From the NCBI RefSeq assembly GCF_033958435.1, contig NC_134167.1, positions 7,460,001-7,524,000 of the forward strand: a stretch of DNA of 64,000 bases. The letters run 5' to 3'. The notes under the pieces are model-generated. The model was given only the letters and a program-made list of their open reading frames with translations, was not told where the DNA came from and did no database searches. Within the stretch, counting starts at the first letter, position 1. Every line of letters begins with the position of its first letter. Both the position numbers and the translations under genes were made by a program. The DNA comes from Carettochelys insculpta (taxonomy: Eukaryota; Chordata; Testudines; Carettochelyidae). Positions 12,045 to 23,654 of this stretch are shown here, piece after piece.

Positions 12045-12230
12045 ATCAGAGGGGTAGCCATGTTAGTCTACATGGTGCCACAGGATTTCTTGTTCTTATT
12101 GTGGATACAGACTAACCGATATTTTGGAGCATAAGCTTTTGCGGGCAAAGACCCGCTTCGTCAGAATGCATTCTGACAAAATGGGTCTTTGCCCATGAAA
12201 GCTTATGCTCCAAAGTATCTGCTAGTCTAT
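12045..12230. repeat. Fold-back interspersed repeat
   Basis: Contains pieces of one repeat in alternating orientation: a forward head (GGGGTAGCCATGTTAGTCTA), an inverted middle (GGTGCCACAGGATTTCTTG), then two head-to-head copies of its tail, AGCATAAGCTTTTGCGGGCA and the reverse complement of a similar tail ending near 12211. The centre is the perfect palindrome TCAGAATGCATTCTGA (12161-12176). The same repeat recurs, not inverted, near 59300 and 60740. It is abundant in turtles and crocodilians as I recall; I cannot assign a class with certainty. Confidence 0.75.
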
Positions 12231-12234
12231 ACTT

Positions 12235-12618
12235 GGGCTGACCAACTCTCCTGTATTTGGCAGGAGGGTCCCGTATTTGGGATGCCAAAAAGGAATCCCT
12301 ACTTATTTTTTAAAAGGGACTACTTGTCCCATATTTAGGCCCGGTGGGATGGGGGTGAGGGTGGGAGTGCCTGCACCTGCTGCTTTCTTGGGGCTCGAGG
12401 CAGGAGCGCTGGTGGCCGCTGCTTCCCCAGGGATCTGGGCTGGGAGCTTCCACGGCCACCACTTTCCCAGGGCTCCAGGTGAGGAGCGCCTGTGGCTGCC
12501 ACTTCCCCAGGGCTGGGGACAGCACCAGCTCCCAGGGGCTTAGTGCAGCCAGGAGGAACCACCCCTCTCCCACATATCTCCCTGTTCCATATTTGGGACA
12601 GGGAGATCTGGTCACCCT
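12235..12618. mobile_element. Short DNA transposon with GGGTGACCA-type ends
   Basis: The left end GGGCTGACCAACTCTCCTGT and the right end (reverse complement GGGTGACCAGATCTCCCTGT) are inverted repeats apart from a one-base shift. The internal sequence repeats TGTCCCATATTTGGG-like motifs near both ends. The middle is GC-rich and carries no transposase frame. It abuts the fold-back repeat on its left. Confidence 0.65.
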
Positions 12619-12619
12619 A

Positions 12620-14089
12620 CCTAACCTCAAAGCCCAAACTGCCTGTGTCCCAGGCAGTTTGAGCTTTGGTGGTGGGACTGAGACAAAACCCTGCTGGCTC
12701 TGCCCCAGCCATCACCAGACTGAACAATATCAGCCAGGTCCTACACTCACTCTGAAGCACTGGTTCTGTTTAAATATCAAGAGATAATGAAAGCATTTGA
12801 ATGCTGCAGCGAATCAGAGCCCAAATTTCAGAGTAGGTTGAAGGCATCAGTGTCGGTTTTGGTGAAGAGCAGAAACCTTGGAAGGAGGAAATGGTTTGCA
12901 GAGTCAGAAGCTTTTCTGTCTGTATATAGGTCACAGATGCAGCTGCTGTGCTATTGACACCGAAAGGGTGAACAACAGCCCCATCTGGGTAATGCCCATC
13001 TTCTCGATAGACTGTAACACACTGCCAACCAGAAAGACCTCTCCCTTGGGAAGAGAGAAAAGAAACAGTGATGGAAGTGGTGGAGTCCTGAAGCGCTCTT
13101 GGTGCGTGAGAGGAGGAAATGGGGCTACAGAGAATGGGGGATCCTGGTATGGAAGGAAAGAGAATGAGGGAAAACACAAAGCCCCCACCATATGGTGCAG
13201 AAGCAGATTGTGGGGGGCACAGAGCCCCTACCATGTGGCAGAGAAGAAAGTGGGGGGGGGCATACAGAACCCTGCTTGGAGAATGAGGTACACATGTGGG
13301 CACAGAGAGCTCCTGGCAGGACAGCTGGTGCACAGGCAGCCTGGGCAATGGAGAGATGCCAGGAACCTGGGCTGACACACTACAAAGCATGCACTAGCTA
13401 ATCCCTATTATTTATTTTACTGCAGCACCAGGCAGCCCCAAGTGAGGCAGTAGCCACAGTGCATCAGGCTGGAGTGTGTGAGCCCTTGCTGCAAGGAGCC
13501 TCATGTCTCAGTGAGGGGTGAGGAACAACAGCTGGGAGGGGAAACAGACCTGGAGAGGGTAAGGAACATTCCAGAGACCACACAGCAGGGCAGTGGCAGA
13601 GCTGGGAGCAGCACTTGGGTGCATTGGTTCCAATGCCACTGGCTCACCCCCACTGGACAGCACTTCCTGAAGGGGGTCAGACTAGACCATTAGAATGGTC
13701 TCTGCTGCTGGCTGTCTCAGCTAGGAAGGAGATTTCACACCTGCATGTGCAAGAGCCAGAGCCTCCCCATGAGAATGCACCGCTGTAGCTTTTAGGAAGC
13801 AATGCTTGATGGGATTCGTGGACATATATAAGGCCTGCTTTCTCCCAGCACCTTAGTTCTGTGTAGGTTCTGTAGCTTGTGGGAGGGAGCAGGGTAGGTG
13901 GGAGACTGGTGTCTTCAGAGCTTTGATTTCCTTTTCATTGTTCTGTAAGGGACAAATTCTTGTCTCTTTTTATGTGCTGTAGATAGCAAGCCTGATCCTC
14001 TTGCTTGCTTCATCTCTTTCCCTAAAGCACCACAGCCCATCATTTTCATTGGGGCTTGGAGGAGAAGCAAACTTTCTTATAGTATCTGG
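12620..14089. other. Intergenic stretch with old repeat pieces
   Basis: No gene supported. About 13180-13275 has two to three degraded copies of a 45-bp motif around ACCATGTGGCAGAGAAGAAAG with G runs. About 13400-13640 resembles the widespread old amniote repeat ending in CACACAGCAGGGCAGTGGCA. An open frame on the - strand (12770-13390, 206 codons) has no domain I recognise. Confidence 0.45.
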
Positions 14090-14264
14090 CAATGTTTCCT
14101 CTAATTTCTACATCCATGTGTGGAATAAATTTTGTTGTGTGTACCAAGTTGTGTGTGGATGTGCCCCACTCATAGAAACACAGTCTGTCAGCAGTGGGTG
14201 TTCTGCTAATCAACTGAATCTCTCTTGGACTGCTGCCCAAGCACTCCACTTACTGGAAACACTA
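14090..14264 (+). mobile_element. hAT-like MITE with CAGTGTTCCCT ends, copy 1
   Basis: Copy of a roughly 190-bp family found nine times here. The family ends are CAGTGTTCCCTCTAAT and the inverted TTACAGGGAACACTG. The interior has GAATAAATTTTGTTRTGTG and CACCAATAGAAACACATGC. This copy has lost parts of both ends (CAATGTTTCCT, TGGAAACACT). It is too short to code for a transposase. Confidence 0.75.
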
Positions 14265-15050
14265 ATGTCTGGTTGTTTGTTGAGGGAGTGTGGGTGAATC
14301 CAGCTATGTCTGGGTACACCTGTTGTGTAAGTGTCTGTAATACATACAATGGAAAGACTGGTGTGGGTCCATAGTAGGTAGAGGGTTAATAGACTGTTCT
14401 TGCTACCTACACATATCAGATTTCTGGGTGCTGAGCCAGCCATGCTGAGGGGAGCCATGTGTTTACCAGCACTCATAAAAGCGACTAATTGTTTCTACTG
14501 AGCCCTTGCTACCTTTGGAGCTTCTCATTCCAATTACAGGCTCAGTTTCAGTATATTGGTTCGTGTGGAAAAGAAAAGAGTCCAGGCTCTCCTCCCCTGC
14601 AGGGGGGGAAAGAGTCATGAGTGAACTGCTGATTTGTCGCAGACAGCAGCTGATCGAAGACTTTCATAGCATTCATGCCTGCCCTGGAGAGCAAACCCCT
14701 TGCCTTGTATGGGCGGGAGTGGAAAGTTTTTATCACAACAGCCCTTTGTGAAAGCAAGTTGCAAAGAACTTCAAGCACACACACACCCCCTTTTTTAGGC
14801 GATGACTGTTTTCTTGGTGTCTGTCTCACTCACACTTCCAGCTGTACAAATGTGTTGTGTGTTTGCACGACAGCATCAAAATGCTACTTGTCTTCATCCA
14901 CTTTGATAATTCCATACTGCTTGTGGTACTGAGAGAGAAGAGGATGCTGAGGCCCCTTCCAATTCATTCTGGGGGTAATCAGTCATGACTCTGTAATTCA
15001 AGCTGCACCCACATTTCTGTTTAGATTTATTCTCACCTGCTTCTCTTAAC

Positions 15051-15224
15051 CAGAGGTGGGAAAATTACCCAAAAAGTTACTGGAGTAAAAGTGCACCTGC
15101 TTTCACTTCTGGATTCTTGAGTACAGTTTCCAAGAGGTACACTAGCGACTAGTACTTTAGTACACCCCTTCCCCAAAGCTGTACTTTTGCTCAAGTAACT
15201 TTTGGGGTCCTTTTTCCACCTCTG
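15051..15224. mobile_element. hAT-like MITE with CAGAGGTGG ends
   Basis: Starts CAGAGGTGGGAAAA and ends TTTTTCCACCTCTG, inverted repeats. Flanks are CTCTTAAC and CACTTAAC, an 8-bp target duplication with one mismatch, as expected for hAT. The interior carries the inverted pair AAAAGTTACTGGAGTAAAAG and CAAGTAACTTTTGG. Confidence 0.85.
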
Positions 15225-15700
15225 CACTTAACTCTTTATTGGAGTAATAAGAGAGAAACAAGGCAAGTGAGGTGATATATTTTACTTGACCATCTTCTGG
15301 TGATAGAAGGGGCAAGCAGTAATGAACATCTTGTTTATTTTTGAAGAAGGTAATACTTAAAAAAGGAGATGTACAAAGTGCAAGTTCTTGTGATAGTTGG
15401 TGTTTTTCTGGGAGTCGTTATTTCCCAAGTATCTTAGCTCCATTTTTGGGAAAGGACATTTCAAGCCCTTCTGGTTGCAGACAAGTGTGAAAATCTGTAT
15501 TCTTTAAATGTCTTGAGTTGGGGCTGAGGGGCAGCCTCATGACTTTTGAATGCTTGGGATGGACAGTACTGCAACAAGAAGAACTGGAAGTGGACAAGAT
15601 AATGGCTGGTTTAAATAGAATCATATGTAGCCTAAGGTCCAGTGTGCTACAAGCTGTGGCATTTTGGGAGAACTTCCTGGTTGCTGTCAGGATGTACCCT

Positions 15701-15717
15701 TGTACGTGCGTGTGCGT

Positions 15718-15807
<90 letters not shown>
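15701..15807. repeat. (CA)n microsatellite with CG/TG lead-in
   Basis: About 39 CA units (15730-15807) follow TG/CG steps (15701-15729), making one unbroken stretch of alternating purine and pyrimidine of about 105 bp. All six frames are open across it, which explains several false open frames here. Confidence 0.97.
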
Positions 15808-15809
<2 letters not shown>

Positions 15810-16075
15810 CAGCCCCCACAGGGTCTCAGCACTGACTGAGCTGGGAGCATGTAGGCTGCAGGTGAACTGTAATCCTCGTCTATGTTGTTTACAGAATAAA
15901 GCCTGTTCCTGGTGGTTTGTGTGAAGTGTGGGCTGAGGTTCACACAAACTGACCCACAACACAGAGCACACAAAGAAGCCTCAGGCCTGGTTTCCCAAAG
16001 TTGTATTAAAAGCTTCCCCCTTGTTGAATAACCTCCTACTGGACTAGTAAACAGGAGGGGCTACACACACAACAC

Positions 16076-16731
16076 TAGAATAGGAAGGGACCCAGAGAGG
16101 AGATCAAGTCCAGTCCCCTGCCCTCATGGCAGGACCAAGCACCATCTATATCATATCTAGCAGATGTTTATCTAACCTGGTCTTAAATATCTCCAATGAT
16201 GATATTTGCCTCCAGAGGCAATTTATTGTAGTGCTTAACCACCCTGACAGGAATTTTTCCCTAATGTCCAACCTGAACCTTCCTTGCTACAATTTAAGTC
16301 CATTGCTTCTTATCCTGTCCTCAGGGGTTAAAAAGAATAGTTTTTCTCCCTTCTCCTTGTAACACCCTTTTAGGTCCTTGAAAGCTGTTACCATGTCCCC
16401 TCTCTGCCTTCTCTTTTCCAAAGTAGACACCCTCAGTTCTTTCAACTTTCCCCCACAGGTCATATTTTCTAGACCTTTAATCATTTTTGTTGCTCTTCTC
16501 TGGAGCTCCTTCACATCTTTCCTGACATTTGGCACCCAGAACTGGACACAATACTCCAACTGAGGCCTACAGTAGAGTGGAAGAATTATTTCTAGTGTCT
16601 TGCTTTCAACACTCTAGTTAATGCATCCCAGATTGTTTTGTTTTGTTTTGTTTTGCAATAGTGACACCCTGTTGACTCACATGTAGCTTGTGGTCCACTA
16701 TGACCCCTAGATCCCTTTCTGTAGCTCATCC
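16076..16731 (-). mobile_element. CR1 LINE fragment, 3' end with RT C-terminus
   Basis: On the - strand, 16287-16559 stays open for about 90 residues and reads like the C-terminal end of CR1 reverse transcriptase: the order YCVQFW, then RRATKMIKGLE, LEKRRQRGDMV and KGEKLFF. The 3' non-coding end (GGAAGGGACCCAGAGAGG on +) lies at 16081. A further upstream part (GCTTGTGGTCCACTATGACC on +) extends to about 16731, interrupted by TTTTG repeats at 16637-16656. It is 5'-truncated and not mobile. Confidence 0.9.
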
Positions 16732-17740
16732 AACTTCCCCTACACGCAGCTCACCCCTCATGCTCTTGCCACAGCCATATCCTTCCTTGACCTGTTCACC
16801 CCTGCCTCGGCCAGGTCTTATTTATCATTTGTACACATAAGAGCAATGCCAGAGGGATGTGGAAATGGGCCGGGAGAGGCGGAGAGGAGCCAGACTGATG
16901 GAGGGTCTATCTGTGTTGTAACCAGGGAATGAAAACACTCTGTGGAGTGGGTGGGGGCTGGAGATAGGCAGCACAAGAGGAGGCTGGACAGGAGGCCTTG
17001 TAATGCCTGGTCCCGCCACGCATGCTGTTGTCTCACAAGTCAGTCTACCATTGAAGGCTTTCACCAAATTGTCAAATACAGGTCTGGGCTGAGCAATGAA
17101 CTGGAGCTGTAAGCCCTGCTCTCTGCTGACAGTGGTGTAATCCAGAAGTGTGCATGTTGATGTCAGGGGAGCAAGTCAGTCAGTGTCTCTTTGTACATGT
17201 GTACAGCCCCTAGCACACTGCAGCTGGGAGTGCCACTCCAGCATCAGTGACCCCTCAGAGACTTATTACTGGGGCAAAACTCCTGTGAGCAAGAAGAGAA
17301 TCGGCCCCACAGTGGGGTCAGCCATATCATCAGCAGGTGCCCTGGATTTGCTGTGTTGCTGGGGTAAAGGTCTAGCCCAGCTGTGCCCTAAGGGGGACCC
17401 AGCCAGCGCCTGATTGTGTGCATCCATTCAGGGTGATGTGCCAGCTGCGTTCTCCCTGGCCCTCGATTTTAGTACCATAAACGGCAGCAGCCCCTGATGG
17501 TGAGACTGGAGGTGGCAGCCATCTTGCTCCATTCTCCTTTTATGAAGACAATTCTTCTGGTCTCACACTGGTCAGCTTGGCCTGGATTCCCCTGCCAATC
17601 ACACTCCGCACAGCCACCTCTCCCTGCGCTGCTCCTGAGCAGTATCCTGCCCACCCCCCACCATCCCCAATCCTCCATTTGTTTCAATGAACAGCCCTTT
17701 TATCTATTCTGTAGGTACAAATGAAGCTGTCAAATTTGAT
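16732..17740. other. Intergenic, nothing clear
   Basis: Unique-looking sequence with short open frames only. A piece near 17200-17250 (ACAGCCCCTAGCACACTGCA) resembles the old amniote LINE/SINE family seen elsewhere here. No gene or confident element. Confidence 0.4.
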
Positions 17741-18340
17741 CAGGCCCTTGATATGACAGGTTGTGGGAGTCGGGGCCCCTCGAACAGAGCGGGCTTGTCT
17801 ATCAGAGCTGCCTGACATGCCGCATAATGGCCAGATTGATGAGCCTCTGAAAGTGAGGCCCGGCGCGTTTTCAACTCTATTTTGGGTGAAAACACTTCTT
17901 GAAAGATCTTGAAAGGAGTTGGCAGTTGGGTAGTTGGAATGATTAATGAGCCCTGGCGCTGCTGGGTGAATTTCTCTCCCTGTGCCAGCAGCAGGGCCCA
18001 TTTCCAACAGGCCCAAACATGCCGCCGCTCCCCACAACACACACACATGCCTAACGCCACCCCCCCTCCTGTTTTCCCGGAAACGACACTAACGCGACAG
18101 GCCCCGCATATGGAAAAAGTTAACTATAAATGACTGCTGAAAGAGGCCTTGCCAAGCCGCCTTCGTTAAGGATGTTTATAGATTCAGAAACACGGGCCTG
18201 TGTATGTATTTAGAGATGATCAATGTGATTCAATCCGTCAGGAATTTCTCGGTGGGCTCTGGCAGAACCCGGGCTGGGTCTCTTGGGCTGACTCTGCCTC
18301 TGCAGCCTCACCGTAAATCTGAGAAAGGGGCCAGGGTGAT
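17741..18340. promoter_or_regulatory. Candidate conserved non-coding element
   Basis: No repeat family is recognised in this block. It keeps CG dinucleotides outside an island and shows dense factor-like motifs: TTGATCAGGCCCTTGATATG, GATTAATGAG at 17941, CATATGG near 18106 and CGTTAAGGATG near 18165. No open frame of quality. It looks like a distal regulatory element, but this is a judgement by eye and needs cross-species alignment. Confidence 0.35.
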
Positions 18341-20580
18341 TTTTTTTTTCTCCCTTCTCCTTTTAGGTAAATCTGGGCTGGATTTATTAATTTATTTACT
18401 TGGGAGCCAAATGAAATAACTTCATTGAGAGAATAGTTCCGGGGCCCTGTTCTCGGCCCATGGGAGTGTAACATCGCTCCAAACCCATCTCTGTCTCCTT
18501 GTGTACCTATGTTTCCATCCGACTGCCTCTTTCTCACCTGCCCCTCTTCTGCTTCTGACTGTCTTTGGGTTGGGGGGTGGGCATCTCTGTGCACATACAA
18601 GTCTTTATTTGTGATTCAGCTTCATTTCCTCATACTTAGCATTGAACTATTGAAATACCAAGGCCAGATCCTGTGTGCACGTTGAGCACACACACCCTTT
18701 CCTGTGAGTTGGCTGGGGATAGAAGGGTCTCAGCAGTTTGCAGGATAATGCCTTTAATGCTTTTATGAGAGGGGAGCTAACCCTGGAGGCAAACCTGCTG
18801 TCCACACCATAATCAGGACATTAGCAGAGCACATGGCACAAACCAGTCCAGTGCCACCAGCTCTGGCAATTACATTGGGAGTCTCACAATTCATGGAATT
18901 TTTTGTCATGCTCCAGCTTTGCCTTCATTACAGAAAAAGTTTCTAGCCCTCGAAATTTGAAAATGTGACTCCAGAGAGCTCCTAACGCTCGCAGTCCAGA
19001 AAACAATCAAGAAGAGCCCCAAAGGTATTTGTTTGGCTTAAAAATGGTGGTGGGAGCTGTTCAAATCTCTTCATTTCTTTTCGGCTCAAGGCAAGATTTG
19101 GAATGCCTGGGGTCAGCAATGCTGCAGTGCCCGGGGTTCCATTCACACAGCTCATCTGAGGTCTTGCTCCCAGGTTTCCCGTAAGCAAAGGCTTTAAGGG
19201 TGTGACTGGTTTTTAGGCCCAGCTGGTACCTGCATGGGCTCTGCACCACTGACCAAGCTGGCATGTGAGCAGGCTAAGCTCTCAGCCCTGCTGTGCCTGC
19301 TGGAGGGACCTTCCACAGCAAGGGTTCCTCTCTTTGGATATGTGCAGAGATGCAGAATGCTAATCCTTGTTTGCCTCTGATCAGAGTCCAGGGCCTATTC
19401 GTCATCCTCAGGACATCTTCAGCCCACAGCTGCTAAGATGCAAGGGCGGTGGCTGGAGAGGGGCAATCAGGCCTCCCTCCCTCCTCCTTGTGACTCAGCT
19501 GTGGATCCCAGGACAGCACAGCTCATACACCCACACTGGCATTTCTCATTGCACCTCCTCAGCATGACTCACATCACTTGGGAAGGGCCAGGACCAGGCC
19601 TGTTGTGGGATGGGGAGGAACCCCAAATAGTTTGGGGAGGGTTGGTGCTAGTAAGCAATGCAAGTTCACCACCCTGAGGCCTTGTTTACCCACAGGACAA
19701 AGACAGCTTGGATATCAGCAGGGCACCACCCCGAAAAGGGATAGGACTGAGGGCAAAGACCTGGTGAGCATTGGATCAAGGAGGGTTCCTCTCACCTTAG
19801 TTTCCAGGGTGGAGCTTTCTAGTAGCAGCCCTGGAGTGTTTCAGAGAGCGGCTGTAGCTGTCCACTGGTAGACTCAAACCTGGTCCCTAGGGAGCTTCGT
19901 GCAGAAGCCTCTACAGTGTGAATGCAAAGCCTGCTGGCTCACAGCTACAGCTGTAGAGGAGACCCACTCATTCTCTGTGTAAGTGGGTGAGGTGCCACTA
20001 CATGGGAGAGTGACCCACACAAGGATAACCCCCAGGGCAAGACTGGAAGGTCTCCATGCTGAGGTGCAGACATTGACCTGCAGAGAGAAAGGCTTTTCCC
20101 TGCTACTCCATTGCTAGTGACTCTTACAATGGGAGCATCTCAAGGTGCTCAGTGCAGGTCTAGAGTAAAGCAGCTGCATTTGTGCTGCCCTTGGGGTGAA
20201 ACCTCCTCACCAGGTGGTAGCAGCATGAGGAGAATGAGAGGTAAGCCCCAGTTGCAGTGTGGTTCCTGACCCTACCTGTCCCAGGGCTGCTTTGACTTGT
20301 CAGATGGCCCATTCCAGATGATAAGTCACATCTGGCTCCCAACTCCAGCTGGGCTGCAATCCCATCTCTAGGGAAAACCCATTTAGCCCAGGCCTGCCAA
20401 CCCTCCCAGCTGGCCTCCCCTCCCTCCCACCACGGCAGCAGGGACTGCCCAGCACACATACGCAGCACTGTGTGGCCTACACCGTATCAAAGGCCGCTTG
20501 TGTGCTGCCCTGCCCCCTTCCCGGGGCTCTCCAGTTGCTTTCCCCAGACAGCTGAGTGCTTTGTAGTGACCGGCCCTTTC
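18341..20580. other. Intergenic, no gene seen
   Basis: Mostly unique-looking sequence with open frames below 105 codons and no recognisable domain, splice pattern or mobile element. T run at 18340-18350 only. Confidence 0.4.
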
Positions 20581-20584
20581 AGAA

Positions 20585-20720
20585 TTGTCATAGAGTGATT
20601 AATGACCAACAACCTTGAAATTGCTCTGATTGCCAGTTTGGGTATTGTTGGCCTGATGCTTAATGAGTTCAGACAGACTTTTGCAAACCACTTTACTCAG
20701 GCAGCTGTTTAGTCTCCTGG
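20585..20720 (+). promoter_or_regulatory. TTAATGA element, copy A
   Basis: First of three related elements. It shares with copies B (29105) and C (34505), in order: GTCA, AGTGATTAATGAC, AACA, TTGCC/TTGCT, ATTGCC, GTATTGTT, TTAATGAG and AGACA-ACTTT. Alignment with copy C needs almost no gaps over about 108 bp. A and C also share a downstream part ending GTCTCCTG. It has two TAAT homeodomain-type cores. Either an old SINE-like repeat kept as enhancer, or a local duplication. Confidence 0.7.
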
Positions 20721-20769
20721 CTTCAAATTCCATTGGAGCGAGGTGGGAAAGAGGGGAGAGAAAACGCAC

Positions 20770-20828
20770 AGACGCGCACGCACACACACACACACACACA
20801 CACGTACACACACAGACACACACACTCA
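20770..20828. repeat. (CA)n microsatellite
   Basis: Imperfect CA repeat, interrupted by GACG, GTA and GACA. Confidence 0.95.
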
Positions 20829-20965
20829 CGGTCTCTCTCCATGCTCTGTAGCCACCTGAACCTGCCCCAAAAGGGCTTGACTTGGCTTCGATCCTGACCA
20901 GCTTTTTGGCTGGGAAGGCTGGTCACACATGGGCTCTGGAGTGTGGACGCCAGCTCTTGCTGAGC

Positions 20966-21357
20966 CAGGGGTCGGCAACCAAAAGGGCAAGAAGAACAAT
21001 TTTTTTCAAATCCAATTAAAGCTCGATAATTCGAGAGCCGCACTGCATGTGAATATGAGACCGCCCTTACTAAAGAACACCAAACAGTACTTTTTGCAAC
21101 CCCTCTTTTAAGAACAGTGCACACACATATCCCACAATACACTGCACCTCTCCAAGGGGGAGTTATCCAACCTTAAGAGATCTCACATCATTTGCTATCT
21201 AGATATGAGTTGTTCATTGTTGAGCTTTTACTTGTTCAGTGAAATATTGAAAATAATCAGGAGAAGTTTTTTTACTTTGCGATTACAGCATTGGGAGCCA
21301 CAAAGAAGTCCTTAAAGAGCCACATGTGGCTCCAGAGCTGTAGATTGCAGACCCCTG
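20966..21357. mobile_element. hAT-like element with CAGGGGTCGGCAACC end
   Basis: The left end CAGGGGTCGGCAACC pairs with the right end GATTGCAGACCCCTG. Flanking octamers TGCTGAGC and TACTAAGC match at 6 of 8 bases, fitting an aged hAT target duplication. The interior has GAGAGCCGCACTGC and AAAGAGCCACATGTGGCTCC, typical of hAT-Charlie/Tip100-type remnants. No transposase frame. Confidence 0.85.
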
Positions 21358-21495
21358 TACTAAGCAGTGCCACAAACTTCAGTCAGTGGGCATACTTGCA
21401 GGGGAGCCATCAAATGTTATGCCTCAGGGCCTAAGTAAAACGATTATTGCAGGGACAGGAAGGGTTCCCCCCAACCTCCTCTTCACACACCCTAG

Positions 21496-21816
21496 AGCAG
21501 TGGTTCCCAAACTTTTCACGAGTGCAGGCCTCCAATCACCACCCAAACCATTTGCAGACCCTCCCATCACACTCCCCAAATTATTTGCAGTCCCCCATCA
21601 AAATCAATTCTATTCACTATGTGACTTTATTAAATGAAAAAGGAAACCATGCCATCAGTTTTCAGGGACCAATTAATAACATGATTGGAAGCAATTGAAT
21701 TTAAAAGTAATACTTGATTGTAACTTTGCAATTTATGTAAAACTTATTTTCTATTATCACTTTTATTTATCTCTTTTTTTTCATGGACCCCCTGCAATAT
21801 CCCAGGAGCCCACGGA
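21496..21816. mobile_element. hAT-Charlie-like element, right end missing
   Basis: Begins AGCAGTGGTTCCCAAACTTT, the typical Charlie-type end. Near 21784 it has the subterminal TGGACCCCCTGCAATA. The expected inverted right terminus is absent: the sequence passes into a long palindrome at 21817. Confidence 0.8.
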
Positions 21817-21886
21817 CCCTCCAGTGTCCCTAGCTAGCTACGCAATGCTCTAGAGTATTGCATAGCTAGCTAAGGACACTGGAGGG
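21817..21886. repeat. 70-bp loop-free palindrome
   Basis: Arms 21817-21851 and 21852-21886 are reverse complements with three mismatches, centred on CTCTAGAG. The arms contain CCTCCAGTGTCC and TAGCTAGCTA. It sits where the right end of the neighbouring hAT element should be. Confidence 0.9.
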
Positions 21887-23654
21887 AAGTTTTGCCACCC
21901 ATAGACGTGTAAGGTGTTTGCTGCCACTGGAGGCAGGACACAAGAATCAGAGGAACAAAGGTGCGTCCTGGTGCATCCATTCCTGTGTTCCTCTGTGCTG
22001 TGGTGAGGCAGGATTTCACTGATTGGTTGGAACCTTTTACTCCTCTGGCGGCAGCTGCATGCTTGTAGCTGGAAACAGTTGGGCTACTCCCATGGCTACA
22101 GCAAGGGAGCCAAAAGTAGGTAACCCTGAGTTCTTTAGGCCCACTTCTCAGGTATGCAGCAGCTCCCCTGCTCCACACCGACAGCACAGAAGGGCTTTAA
22201 GTGAGTGGACGTACCCCCTTCCCTCTCCACTCCCAAGACTAGTGCTTGTGCTGGGGCCTTTCTGAGTGCAAGGGCTCTGCAGTGGCCTTGTTCCCAGGTC
22301 CCTGATGTCCATGACATGGCAGGAGCATGCCATCAGTAAGGAGAGGGCATGGCCAGCGTGCATTGCACTCTGGCCATTCCTGTTTTCCAAGGTCTTGGGA
22401 AATAGCATGTAAGTTAGAGCTGCATGGAGGCTGCTCTAATTTACACAATGTGAAAGGCAGGCCCTGAAAGGCCATGGACTATAAGGAGTTCAAGGTTGGT
22501 TTAGAACCACCTTATCCCCAAGTGCAGGGACAGCATAATTAGGAATCAGGCCCTTTGCCTTGTCAGCCAGGCTTCTCAGTGCAGAGCTCAGCAGGAAACA
22601 GCATTTCCACTGGGTCAGGTTCTCACTGGACATTTTACTTACAGCAACATTCCTCTGTCCCAGGCTTATTCATTAGCAGCACTTTGGATCATCACAGAGG
22701 CATCTAATGAGGGCCAAGTGCATTGCTGTTTGATTTTTCTGTTAAAACAATGCAGTAAAATAAATACATTTGTAAATCTGGTATGTGTTTGTACATGGTA
22801 GATTTATTGCTCTGCAAGCTTCCAGAGGGGCACGGCCTTTCATTCCCTCCCTTATGAAACGGATCATATTGCAGAGTTTAAAGGACTCTGGAGCTATGAT
22901 TTATTTGAAGGGAAAAAAAACTTGGGAAATGCAACTCTCCGCTCACTGGGTCAGATCATCCAATAATTCGCCAGCTCAGGGACTGGAACTGTGCATCCAC
23001 CATGTATTCTCTTCTGTAGCTTGCATTGTCATATTCTAAATATAGTGCCCAGATGTTGCTGAGCTCGGACCTCGGCTTCAGCACTTCTGCAAGACTTTCC
23101 TGGTCCTTCTCAGAATCCCAGAACTAAATCAGCCTTTTCTTAGCATCTTAGAAGCAACTCATCATGATTGGCTCTGTGTGTTAATTTCCACATCATTCAA
23201 TGCTTTACTGACCTTGCTGCACAGTGCTGTGTTCAGTGGCTTTGTGTCACTAAAGGGCCTAACTAAGAGCGGAGACCCCAGTTTTTGTTTCTAGGCTTGG
23301 CTTTTAAATCCATGTCACCATCAGTCATTGTTTCCTTTCTAGCTTCTCGTCATCCTCCCTCCCAGCCCTGCGTTTACACAGCCCCACAGCAGAGCTGCTT
23401 GGATTAAAGTCAGGATTCGTGCTCCTGTATTTCCAAGCTAATGGGCCCATCGCTGGTTTTGGTTTCCAGCCTGACCCTTAATCAGAACCATAGCTTGTTT
23501 AAACCCTTTCCAGGTCTTAATTTTCCATATTTGATCATTATGGTGGTAGGTGAGGCACTTTCACTACTTTAAATAAACTGTAGGCCCTGGCACCTTTCAC
23601 CTGATGGGCACTAATTAGTCTTCATCCCCTGGCTCAGTGGTGAGGGGCTCCAAC
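21887..23654. other. Intergenic, no gene seen
   Basis: No gene supported. The part at about 22780-23010 looks unique, with TAAT and TTTATTG-like motifs, and could be conserved non-coding sequence. I see no repeat family otherwise. Confidence 0.35.

Noticed and set aside
11434..12057. 207-codon Pro/Ser-rich open frame
   Set aside because: Low-complexity C-rich DNA; overlapping frames of similar length on the other strand; no known family.
12770..13390. 206-codon open frame on the - strand
   Set aside because: No domain, signal peptide or homologue recognised, and competing frames on the + strand overlap it. I cannot support it as a gene or pseudogene.
15418..15973. Open frames with long Cys-Val or Thr-His runs
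   Set aside because: They are translations of the CA/TG microsatellite.
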